Assembly (NCBI GenBank): GCA_037074615.1
Contig: CM073535.1
Span: 1,674,001 to 1,738,000, forward strand
Length of the DNA: 64,000 bases
Source: Leucaena leucocephala
Taxonomy: Eukaryota > Streptophyta > Magnoliopsida > Fabales > Fabaceae
Direction of reading: 5' to 3'
In this document: positions 12,934 to 24,102 of the stretch, piece after piece
Position numbering within the stretch: the first letter of the stretch is position 1
Layout: every line of letters starts with the position of its first letter
Program-made: the position numbers and the translations under genes
Notes under the pieces: generated by a model
Databases searched by the model: none
The model's input: the letters and a program-made list of their open reading frames with translations, nothing else
Told to the model about the DNA's origin: nothing

Positions 12934-15900
12934 TCAAGTGGCAGGGCAAATATCCTCCAAACTGCAGGAAAGAATGCGTGAGAATTGACTTTATATACAT
13001 GTCTCTCAAAATTAAGAAAAATATATTAATATGTTTACATATTCATTAGTGATTAATGATTAAAATTTTTTATACACCGAGGTTAGACAAGAATTTCTTT
13101 GTGAAAGACGGTACCTTTTCCCCAAGCAGTCAATGATGTCACCAGTGACAGCTGATCTCTTCTTATTCAAGAAAGCAAGGGATGCCGCCTTCCTCATCAA
13201 AGCAGAACCAGCAATACAGCCCAAAACTGTTGGATTTTTACAACTGAAATAACGGCATGGTTTAGGATATAACTAACAATTGAAGGTAAGCCAACATAAA
13301 CTATATTCCTTGTGGAGTTATGTTGTGACAGAGAACCTGAGATTTGGATTTTCACCAGCAGTTTGAACATGTTGCCGGGCCCATGATAAAAAGACAGCAA
13401 CACTGTACCAATAAAATCATTCTTTTATGCCGAAAGTTCCAAAATTCGAACAGAACAAGCTTGAGAAATTATGATATCTTCAGTGTTTAGTTTGCTCGAT
13501 AGTCACTACAAGATCGGTATCTCATGGCTACAATGCAGAAATAAAGTACTTGGAATGGCACCAGAAAAGCAGGGTCTCAGGTCTGCACATTGGTGAAATC
13601 TTAACAAATCATATGTTCCTACAACTTAATTGAAGGGTTGACAGGACCCAAGAAGGTATGGGGGAACCCTGTTTTTTAAAAGCTCACCATAAAGAAAGAA
13701 CCGCTCTCACGTATCACCTTAAGCATCTCATGCCACTCAGTCCTTATTGCTGGTCCAACTCAAAACAAGCTAACAACTCAATGGTAGTGTTTATTCACTT
13801 TACTTTATGTACTACAAGAAAAAGATAGAATCAGAATGAGATATGAAAGGAAAAGTAGTAAGAGTTATACTTGCCTTCCAGAAAGGATATCACCCTGGCC
13901 ACCACAGCGTCTAGGAGATCCATAGACGCTCACTGATTTAACTGTATGGGAAAAAAACCACAACTTATTGATCTTCTAACATCTGCGAAATTTCTATAAT
14001 TGACTATCCCAAGATATAGGTGCCATGTGCAAACAGAAAAAACAAATAATGTCAAGCCACTGGCAACTGTAACATGGTGTGCCCATGCAAGAACGTGACT
14101 TTCTTGATTAGGTATGTCAAATAACTGAGCATGATGAATGTTATGGCATAAGCAAATTATAATTGGATATTATATCTTCATCTTGACGAGAGAAGAAGAG
14201 ACACGGAACAAGACTGTTATATTCATTACCTGTGCACCATCACTAATAAGATCAGATTTTCCTTTCCTCAGGATAGTAACAACACCAATCCTGCCCAAGA
14301 CAACGCAAAATATTTAGGTTTCTTGAAACTAGTGCTTTCAATTCACTGATAATAATAAGACATCACCAACACCAAGGTGTGTAGAAAACTTTAAAGCATG
14401 CTCTAATGCTTGTATTGCTCAAGGATGCTAATTTTCTTTTAGCAACACATATGGAGGATACTGATCTGCTCTCATAATATTGTATATGATGTGAATCAGC
14501 ATAGATTTCAAACAAATCACAGTTCCAGGGAAGGAGGAACTTACTGTTTGGAGAGAGACAGCAATTGCTGAGGAGCGTCTAGATCATTTACTTCAGAACT
14601 TAGAATCTTCTGAACAAGACGCTTATATTCATTGACATTTGGAGTTAGAACAGCAAAGGCATAGCCGCTAACAAAATCAAGGTTATTTGTAACAAGGAAA
14701 AGTCCGTCCTGCAAAACAATCACATATGTCAATCAGATTAGGAACAACACATATAAACTTCAACATGCATATAGTAATCGGATCAGGCATGAGGCGCCTT
14801 AAATCTCAATATATTATCCCATCTACAACGATTGCGATGCTTGACTCTCTTGCATGTCTCATGATTTCACTCACACAGGCCCGACACAAATTGAGCAAAT
14901 GTTAGAGCTGAGAATCAGATGACAAATAAATAACAAAAGCTAGCACTTGAAGTCAAAGGCTAAGCAAGTTCACTTAAAGTGTGCACAAAATGAGATCCAA
15001 TGAAGTATTTCAGCAATGCATACCAGAAGAACTGGGTCTCTTCCAAGGCCTGGACCAAAAACAAGACAGTCAAATCTTTCCATCCACTTGCCAACTTCAG
15101 CTAGAACCTTGTTGTATACGGATAACTTGTCCTCCTCTCTGAAATTAGTCTCCCAAAAAAAATGACATCCAAAAAGCAATGGAACATGCATACTGGAAGA
15201 CAATGATTATCCAGAGATTATACCTAACACTATAAGATTCTTCTAAAATAGGGTGCACAATCAACTCTGGACCATAGCTTTTTATGACAGGAGCAGCATC
15301 TGTTGTACAAAAAACATGGGACAGATCTGCACCCTGCAGCAAGAAGGGTAAATAGTTGAATGCAAATGACCACGGAAGAAAGGAATCATTTTGAGCTGCA
15401 GAATTTAACTGAACCAGGCTGAAAATGCAATATTAAAGGAGAAGGACTAAAAATGAATAGAGTTGTGGAAACTAACGATCTTTAAGGCAGAAATTGCAGC
15501 AAAATAAGGAGCTCCTGTGTATTCACGACACCCTCCAATCACAGCTATCTTTCCCAATCGGTAATATAAAATCAGTGAAACAATCATTAGAAATTTTTTA
15601 TTTTTCTCAAGGCAAAGAGAAAAGAAATGGGCTTTCAAAGAAGCCCTATCCTTCTAGTTATAAATAGGGCAACTAAGCTTCTGAAACCACTATTTTAACT
15701 TAATTATTGCCTTTTTGAAACTTAACACAACTAAGCTCAATCCTAGTCCCTTTATCACAGAAACAAAGGGAAAGAAAATCAAAAGGCAGAATCTTGTCAT
15801 GGCAACAGTGGCATAGTTTGCAAAAATGGTAAAAATATTTTATTATATAGCTTTTCCTTAGAGGGTAAAAACCAAAAACAATACCATCATCTTTATGGTT

Positions 15901-16239
15901 GCAGTCTTGCAGAAATGAACAAACTCACATGTAAAACAGGCAAGTAGAATTGAATAATAATAAAAAAAGGCAAGTAGAAAATCGAAGTAATGAAAGGAAT
16001 GCTTATTTGTTTTTCTTTGTTCGGATTGTGAGGAATTAGAAGAATATTACTTATACCTGCTTGGCCTTTATATCTAGTGGGATCAAGGGCAGGAGTAATT
16101 GCTCTAACAATGTTCTCAGCATCAACTTCAATAGACCATGGGTCTTGCATTTTTCTAAAATCAGTTGATGACCACTAGCAGCTCCCAAAGACCTTATCAG
16201 GAATTGTTGTCTTCTGTAAACAGGCGAAGAAGCCAACAT
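12934..16239 (-). CDS. NAXD: ATP-dependent (S)-NAD(P)H-hydrate dehydratase, several splice borders abnormal
   Basis: Repair enzyme that dehydrates NADHX/NADPHX using ATP (YjeF C-terminal, ribokinase-like fold). Exons recognised, 5' to 3' on the minus strand: 16057-16239, about 15477-15552, 15224-15333, 15024-15138, about 14791-14853, 14545-14708, 14230-14290, about 13875-13942, 13337-13402, 13115-13243 and 12934-12961. Landmarks: IAVIGGCREYTGAPYFAAIS, FGPGLGRDP, LTPNVNEYKRL, TILRKGKSDLI, GSPRRCGGQGDILSG (GGxGD, catalytic Asp) and GCIAGSALMRKAASLAF. No exon has an internal stop. Odd: the N-terminal targeting-like frame from 16239 (MLASSPVYRRQQFLIRSLG) is one base out of phase with the conserved frame, which could start at the Met at 16150; and five exon borders lack GT/AG (see findings). 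The intron after about 13875 starts GC. Targeting to organelles from the upstream Met and to cytosol from the inner Met is known for plant NAXD. It may be a recent pseudogene or contain sequence errors. Confidence 0.75.
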
Positions 16240-17214
16240 AAAATTTCTCGCACAACCCAAGAAGGCTACCTGAGAAGTCATGCCATGTTTGATTAACATG
16301 ATCAAAAGACAGTCCCATCACAACCCAAGCAAGAATGCTATTTAACACTCCAGAATAGACAAGTTAAACATTCTACTTTCAGAAGAAGAAAGAGCAACAC
16401 ATGTTAAATTTCAATTCTACATAAAAAAAACACTTTCGAAAGTTAAAAGAAGGAACAACAAATTGAACCAGTAGCAATCCAGGAGATTGATACGTATGGA
16501 GAATACAGAGGCATCGTCCCCTTTTACATCGCTCGGTCTTAGGGAAAAACTGATGCCATAATCAAAGAATCCTACACAAACATTACTATTCAGTTGAATT
16601 ACAGTATAAGTATCACGAGGTATAGCGCAGAAAAAACTAAAAAAAAAAAAACAAGAAGAGGTGATGGGAAACAGGGAAAAAAAGCAATGATTGCTTTAGT
16701 ACCTGAAAAATAATCAAACGGAAATCCTGACAGATTTTAAACACCGCAGGGTCAATTCTTCAGACCCACTGTTTCGAGAATCCGAGCTTCGGTGGTTTTG
16801 CTGAGAATTCAGAAATCAGAAGCGGGGAGAAAGTTCCACCCCTTATTTTTATTTTTTTTCCATTTCTTTTTGGTAAAAAAAAATAACCTTTTCAAAGTTT
16901 TTTAAAAGGAAAAATTACCCATACCCAGAGAATATATAAAAAAATGTATTTTTTTAATTGACTTTTAAATAACTTCTTTTATTTTAGTTATCTATACACT
17001 TTACTAATTAATGATTGTAGCAATGAATCTCAAGTCTTTCTATTTATAATTTTGATTTAATGAGTTTAGGTAACAAAAAAAAGAAAGATAATTTTCAAAC
17101 ATTTAATTAGATTGAAAGTAGGGGTCTTTACCATTTACCCTCCTCCCAATTGTGACCTTACTCTCGCGGCCAAGAAGAACTGAGAAACGGAAGCAAGTGC
17201 AAGGTGGAAGGTCG
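16240..17214. other. Divergent promoter region
   Basis: Separates the start of the minus-strand NAD(P)H-hydrate dehydratase gene from the plus-strand small membrane protein gene. Probably contains both 5' UTRs. No further gene seen. Confidence 0.55.
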
Positions 17215-17520
17215 ATGGCCCCTCCAATGTCTGATATGAAGATTAATGCGATAAGGTCAGGGATTGTGGTGCTGGGAGCCTTGGCTTTTGGCTACTTGAG
17301 TTTACAGATCGGATTCAAGCCTTTTCTTGAGAAAGCTCAGCAGCATGATCTCCAACAATCTGATCGCCCTGCCCCTTCTCAAGAATCTGCTTTCTCTGAC
17401 TCTGAGTTCATAGACGAGTACGCCTTCTTTCACACCGGGTGTCTGGGGTGTGCGTTAACATTTTTTTTTTCGATAGTGCTGGTGTGTAGGTGGACGTGTA
17501 GCTTACTGTACTTGATCTAA
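17215..17520 (+). CDS. Small single-pass membrane protein, unknown function
   Basis: Single-exon frame of 101 residues starting MAPPMSDMKINAIRSG. An in-frame ATG at 17152 would add 21 basic residues, but the MAPP start looks more natural. A hydrophobic segment at residues 14-34 (SGIVVLGALAFGYLSLQIGF) is followed by a polar, acidic tail; the last 25 residues are again hydrophobic and Cys-rich (CLGCALTFFFSIVLV), and I suspect they may be untranslated or intron-derived, because an acidic SDSEFIDEY-like end would be typical of such short proteins. I do not recognise the family with certainty. It lies next to NAXD, and a short gene of this kind is also annotated beside NAXD in Arabidopsis as far as I recall. 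Confidence 0.6.
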   Translation: MAPPMSDMKINAIRSGIVVLGALAFGYLSLQIGFKPFLEKAQQHDLQQSDRPAPSQESAFSDSEFIDEYAFFHTGCLGCALTFFFSIVLVCRWTCSLLYLI

Positions 17521-20500
17521 GTCTATGTTTGAATTGAGAGAAACGAAAGAAGATCGAGGGAGAGTTCAGTATCCTAGACTTTAGTTCTTGTACCAGTCTA
17601 AGTATAGTGATACGTTAATTGAGCCCAAGGAAGGTGGTCCTTTTCTGTTGTGCGGAATCCTGAACTGCATTTGCAGCCGGAAGCTTATTCAATCTCTTAA
17701 GACAGACAGCATGCTCTGTTGGCATTACTTGTTGAATTTATATTTCGATTGTTATTTATTATGCGGAGCTCGCATAAAGATGTCAACTTTTTTGGCCAAT
17801 AAAATGGAGATGTCATGGTCCACTTATCTTCCTTTGTCTTCAGAAGGGAAATAATATGTGATTGTTAGCAAAAAAAAAAAAAAAAAAGCTTGTTCTTCTT
17901 TCTCTACCTTTGTATTGGATGGAATTAACTGTAGATGGGTTCTTGGTTGGGTGGGGACTTTGGTTGTCTATGGATTATACTATTTTGTTAAGCTGAGAAC
18001 TCAGTAGTTAGTTGGTAGAGTACCTGTTTGTGTTATCATACTAATTCATGTTCATATTCATTACGATAAAATAACAGACACAAGATAATGAAACAATTAT
18101 AATTTTAAAGGATAATGCCCGGACGTAGAAGATATCAGGACTTTGATTCTGGCTCATGAGAAGATCTTCAACCTCGTAGGTGCTTGCTTGGGCAATTGAG
18201 TTATTGCTCCCAGACACGATCATAGATTCGCTTTATAGGGCTTATGTAACATATTGAACAGAGCTTCCTGTTGGTAACATTTTTTGGTAGTGTTCTTGCT
18301 AGCTGTTTTTCTCTTGGGGGACTAACTAAAGCACTTATCTCTCCCGATCAAATAAGTGCATCATCTCCATTTTAGTGAAGAGTTGAACTGTGAGAAACTT
18401 GTTCTTCTGTACCCATTTCATTTATATTTGTCTCCACATAGGTAGTGTTGCATTGATATGCTATATGTTCATCCATTTTGCTAACAATCCAATACCCCTC
18501 ACAATTAGACCGCCAGTCCACCACCTAGTCGCTTATGCTGGGATTGAAAGAACTTTTTGCTACAAATGATGCATACGGATTTGTACGTTATCCATGTAAT
18601 GATAGATGGAAAATACCTTATTTTTTATGTTGTATTCCTTTTCTTTTCTCTGGCTGACGAGGGTGTTTAGTTAATCATAATTCAAGCCTCAGTTTTAGCT
18701 AACTGGATTGTATTACTTATCATAAGCTTGTCTTGGTTTAGTTATTGTGTGCATAGGTAACTTTGTACTGAAGTAAAAAGAATCTGTTTTTGTGTTAGCT
18801 TCAAAGTCACATTTAATGCAAGTCAAGTTGATCCAAAAACAGTTACTCCAACTAACCATATATATGATATCACATTCTCAGTTATATATATATATATATA
18901 TATATATTCATTATATAATATTGATCTGATAATATAGGCCACTTTGACCTTGCAGTTCAGGTGAAAGTCTGAGAGACTGACTGACAAAAGTGAGAGACAC
19001 GTGGCCATTTCTTTTTAATGGGTTGAGGGTGGATTCAGGAGGATCAATTGGGGAACACAAAGATGCTCTGCTGCTTAACAGTTCAGCTACAGCCGACCAT
19101 GAGAGTGCTCACCGCCGCTGGCTGAAGTTGGGTTCTCTACCCATAAAACTCTGATACATGCTCTCATCTCTTTACATACTGTTACTGACTTATGACTGAG
19201 CCCATGTGACTCTTAGTTTCCACACATTTATAATCGCATACACATGTTTAAGCTATACTATTTCGAGTCATTTTAAAAGCTTAAAGCTGGAAAATGAAAA
19301 GAAAGAAAAGTTTCAACCATGGAATCCCACCGTTAATCCTTTGGCCTCCTGCTTTACTTTCAACGTAGTCGCCTCCATTTATTCTTTGGCGGACCCTCGT
19401 TCTCATTGATAGATCCAAGTTGTGAATTAGGATTAGTGCGCTTCTGAGATTTTTTCTTAAAAATATTAATTTCAAGTAAAACTCGGGGTTTCCCCTGTTG
19501 TCTAATTTATTTTTCCCCTGTTTTAAAAAAATTGTGACATTGAGTTATACGAATTTCTTTGTTTAACTAATTATTAAAAATCATGCGCATTTTGAGGAAG
19601 TTTTCTGTCACCTAAAGTGATTTTTTAGAAGTATTAGGGTTAAATGTTGATAAAGAAGTACTTAATTTATAGCATTTGAGCATTTTAAACTTATGTTTTA
19701 AGAAATTATACATTGAAAAAATAAATACTTTTGTTGCAAAGTGTAAATAATACAGGTTTTACGTTTTTTTCCCACCAAATTCGAGAGCCCACAAAAGGAT
19801 AACGGTACCGTTGCAACGAACAAATATAACTTAAACGCGCCTTTACTGAAGCGGGCAAGGATATCACCCAATCAAAATTGAAGTTGCCTCACCCTCAGCA
19901 CTCTTCAAACGATAGTGGGACATTTCCTTCCATTTTCCTGATTCCAATTTCTTTTTTGATTTTCTTTTGGGTCAAGAAAGTTACCAACTTTTTTTGGGCA
20001 GGGAAACCAATCGTGGTTGCTCATACAGACCCACTGCTATTACAGTCAAAAGATTGTATCTTTCCGGATGATGGATCTCGGTGTTCTGAAAATGGAACAT
20101 GGCAACATAAAGATTGTAACTTGTCCAGGTAGCTATAATATTCTTAACGTCAATTCTTTCACTTTCAGCAATTCTCGGCATCTTCAAACAAACACTCTTT
20201 TTCTCTCTCTTTTGGCCCAGCGTCTTTAAACAATTAAACAAAAGATGAATCCAAAACACTGGTTTGATATGCCGGTATATTCTTGAGAGGGAACCTACGG
20301 TCGGATGACAATTATTTATCTTTATGAACTCTCTTTTTTGGGTGTAACATTCAACACTTACAACATGCAGATCTCTGAAAAGGACAAGATTTTATATTCA
20401 ATTTTCATGCAGCTGATCCATTACTCTGTCATACGATTTATCTTCCATTCATTTTCCCCCATGAATGCAGGAGTTAGTGTTTATAATAAAGTCTTTTGTT

Positions 20501-23500
20501 GCTGATGTGCTGGTTCTAACTAAACACAGGCCACACGAGGAATTACGAGGAAATCATAAGAGGGTAAATCAATCCTCAATAGATTCATTATATAGGTGTT
20601 GGTATTATGTGAGGTTAACCCTATTATCTCATGTCATCATATACTATGTCCTTTTAATTTGCTTTGTTTTTGCTTTTCTTCCTTTCTGTGTATGGTTGGA
20701 AATTTGGATTCCATCATTTATGCAAAAGAAGGATGAAATGTAACATGAAGAGGTAGCAATTAGGATACTTCTTGGGTGAAGGGTCCTTCTTTATAACCTG
20801 TTAGAGGACAAAAGGACTGCCCAAGACCAAGAACCTCATGCTTCACCTTTAAAAGTCACCCAGGAAATCTGATGTTACTGTAATTTATATCCATGAGTCT
20901 CTTGTCCATTAGTCTAGGGCATGAATCTGTCAATTCCTTATATTCAACTTATAACAATCAATTCTGAATATCTCCAAGCAGTTTTCCTGTAAGAGCTTTC
21001 ATTTATGGCGAAAACTCCTGCAGATTTATAGCATTTTGATATCTTCATTCCACTTTTCTATCCTTGGCCAACACCCTTTTAAATCTCATTCACACCCCTT
21101 CAACACCTGCAATTTTGGTGAGAGCTTATAATTTTCTTCCTCTCAAGTAAGTGAAATATATACATATTTCCTTCTTAAGAAACTAGATTGCTCCAATATG
21201 GGTGATATAGAGGTGATAATTGGGCTAGGTTCAAAATGGCAGATGCTGTGTTATCAGAATACTTCAACGCATGACTTATAGAAAAGATGGGCATTCATCT
21301 CTCTGTTATCTTGGTCCTCCTGGGGCCTGCACCCACCCATTGCCAAGGTTGCAGCCACTGGTTCCTACCAGGAGTACCTGATGTGGGGAATGAGCTTCTT
21401 TTTGCATTGTTCCTAAAAATATGAAGATTCTGGCTCAAGCAAAACTCCCACCGCTCACTAATTTCATTCAATCATTGTGTTTTGTGTACACAAAGTCTTC
21501 AATGACAGATTCAATATAAAGATCTGTATATAGAGACTTGAAATATATATGTACAGTTAGAAATTTATTCGTGACTGGCTTATGTGTCCATCGTACTCTT
21601 CTAATAATTCTTTAATATATAATTTAATTGAGAAATTAATTTTAATCATAAATATGAGATATATTTTTTATATTTATTAATTTTTTCTCAAATTACTCAT
21701 ATTAATATTTTTTTAATAATACTCAAGTGAAAAAAGAATAGAAGGAATTAAAAATAAACTATTATAGTAGTTTAGAGAAATCACAGTATATTAAGTAACT
21801 AAAATAATTTTTTTAATATAATTAAATTAAATAGATTTTATAATAAGCATAAGAGTTATATTATTAAACAAAAAGTCTGCAGCTTTGTTTATGATGAGGA
21901 TTAACTAATTCTGGGTCACAAATTTAATTTGTGTGTAAAGGGTGACTGTTGGAGTGCCACCCAAGTTAGAGTCAAAGTTAGGACTCTGTAGGATCATAGA
22001 ATTAATGCATTTGTTCATAAAACTGCCAGTGCTCCTTACCTTTGTTGAAAAGACTTTTATTTTTTCAAAGTTAAGCAACAGGGCATATAATATCACTTAT
22101 CAGAAATATAAGTTACGAATATTTCATTTACGTTTTTTTTTAAGAAAATGGTTTAACTGTCTACTATCATAGTAAAAGAGAAAAATTGTTTTAGAGGTGT
22201 TATGATTGAAAATTCTAACTGTACAGAATTTCATAATTTATAATTTTAAAGTAAAATTTTTATCTGTGTATTTTTAAAATAATTCAAACTTTGAAATGTT
22301 TTAAACAATCTACATATTGAATTGTTATTTTTGCAGATGAAAAATAAAAATTTATTGCTCAGGATCAAAACCATATTTTGATTGTATCCCAAAAAAAAAT
22401 ATTTTATTTAAAATAATATGAGAGTAACTTTATTCCAAAAATTGCGAAAACTCGTTTTCAACACATTTCCAAACATAGCTATAAAAGAATTATGAAAACT
22501 TGTTTTCGAACACTGTTTTTTTTTTACTGACTCTTTTGTTTAATTTGTGAAAACAACTTTTTTATAACTGACTTCACAAAAAATTACAGCCACAAAATTC
22601 AAACTTTAAAGGAGCCACATCCTTTAAGAAAACAGTAGTGGAAGATACCAAAAGGGTAAAGACACAAGGAATCCAATATATTCTTCTTCTTGTGTTTTTT
22701 TGCAACAGGAATCCCATATTTTTGACGCTTAAGCAAGTACTAAGGTACTTTTTGACGACTGGCACCCACGCAATTCTGAGTTGACACTCACCTGTTTCTG
22801 GTACAAAATCTCTTAGACATATTTGTAACGTACAAATTTAAACAAGTTAATCATGATTATAAATATAAAACACATTTTATCATTAATAACTTTTTACATA
22901 ATCATTTATCATAGTTAATAATCATAGCGAAACAACTAAATTAATTAACTTGCTAAAATTGTCTCATCAATCAAAATCAGCCACAGAAGTGAAATGTCAC
23001 AAAAACCGTAGTGGGGCTCCACCGCAACAAGTTGCACAACATGCAGATGCCACTATCTGTCACCAAAAGGGACTTTTACATATATATATCACCATGGTGG
23101 TTCATTCTTAACCGCGAGCATTCACCACAAGGATATAAAACTCCAGATAAGGACTCTGTGTATCAGAACTTTGCTGATGATACTTAGATGTGCAGATCCC
23201 AACTAAAAACACTATGAATCATATAACATGTTGTTGCTTTAACTGTTTCTGGAGATGAGCAAGAGATAGAGAGAGCTGTTCACAAATCAGAACCAAGTAT
23301 GCATTTCAGAGATCGAGTCTATCCAGGAGTAGATATCTGGATATGGGCTGTTGTCTACTGTTGTCATCTCATTATACTTGAAGGGATAATTATCCCCAAC
23401 ACAACGCACCTCCATGATTCTTGTGGGTCTTAGCCAGTTTGGCCAACTGTGACCATAGGGTCCCACCAACCCACATGCCCATACAACCCTTATAACTCAC

Positions 23501-23530
23501 CCCATCCTCTCACTCACCCTTTTGCCCCTT
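17521..23530. other. Intergenic region, no supported gene
   Basis: Six kilobases. The first 360 bases look like the 3' UTR of the small membrane protein gene, ending near a 17-base A-run (17871-17887). The rest holds a TA microsatellite and only short frames without recognisable content (for example 19878-20132 and 20465-20743). About 21600-21800 and 22200-22560 are AT-rich and repeat-like. Confidence 0.55.
18883..18907. repeat. TA microsatellite
   Basis: Twelve or more uninterrupted TA units. Confidence 0.9.
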
Positions 23531-23537
23531 TATAAAA
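23531..23537 (+). promoter_or_regulatory. Probable TATA box
   Basis: TATAAAA lies 96 bases before the start codon at 23627, in a pyrimidine-rich context typical of plant core promoters. Confidence 0.6.
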
Positions 23538-23626
23538 TCCTCTTCTCTACTTTTACGCTTTACTAGTTATCTCTCTATCTCTTTTGGGTTTCTGAAACTA
23601 CAGAAGAAAGAAGAATACTTCAGGTG

Positions 23627-24102
23627 ATGGATGTTGCTGTGGAGCTTGAAGATGACCTCTTATTTGCAGACTTGAACAAGCAGATTTCTCTCCTTATTAT
23701 GGATGAAGATGAACAAGAAGACCCACTTTCTTGTTGCCCTCCTGAGCCCCTTCAGGTAATTCTCACCTTCCCATCTTTGAAAAAAAATTTAATCTTTTAG
23801 CTAAGGTTATAACTATATTGATGTGTAATTTATCTCGTCTTGTTCTTCTTGTTCAGGTTTTCTCTGGAGCAATAATTCATCCTCCTCCTCCTCCTCTGTC
23901 TGTGATAGTCTACGAGCAGGGTGTGAGAAGAGCGAGCAAAGGGACGGGAGTGTTCATCCCACAGTCCACACGACCGAGAAGGAGACACAGAAGAGGAAGA
24001 TCTGGTTCATATGCAAAACATCAGAAGCAGTCTGAAGACACGAGAATGGTTTCTCAAGCTCCTAATAATAACAGTTATTCTTTCAGATCCAGAAATGGCT
24101 GA
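23627..24102 (+). CDS. Small plant-specific protein, unknown function (2 exons)
   Basis: Exons 23627-23755 and 23857-24102 join at a GT/AG intron to give 124 residues. The acidic N-terminal half (LEDDLLFADLNKQISLLIMD, then an Asp/Glu run) and the basic, proline-containing second half (HPPPPPLSVIVYEQ, GTGVFIPQST, RPRRRHRRGR) are clearly protein-like and resemble an uncharacterised land-plant family with a conserved LSKQISLLIMDDD-like stretch and a GTGVFIP box. The arginine-rich block suggests a nuclear location; this is inference. A TATA box at 23531 supports the start. From memory, Arabidopsis has paralogues in both regions colinear with this window (At3g06070, At5g19190), which I could not verify. 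Confidence 0.75.

Noticed and set aside
12934..16239. Calling NAXD outright a pseudogene
   Set aside because: No internal stops in any exon and catalytic motifs intact; border defects could be sequence errors, so it is kept as a gene with warnings.
17799..17887. AATAAA followed by a 17-base A-run after an intronless gene, suggesting a retrocopy
   Set aside because: The A-run is about 65 bases past the signal, no target duplications were found, and the small gene may be naturally intronless.
19878..20743. Several short frames suggesting a small gene
   Set aside because: Low-complexity, hydrophobic or inconsistent frames with no clear splice joins.
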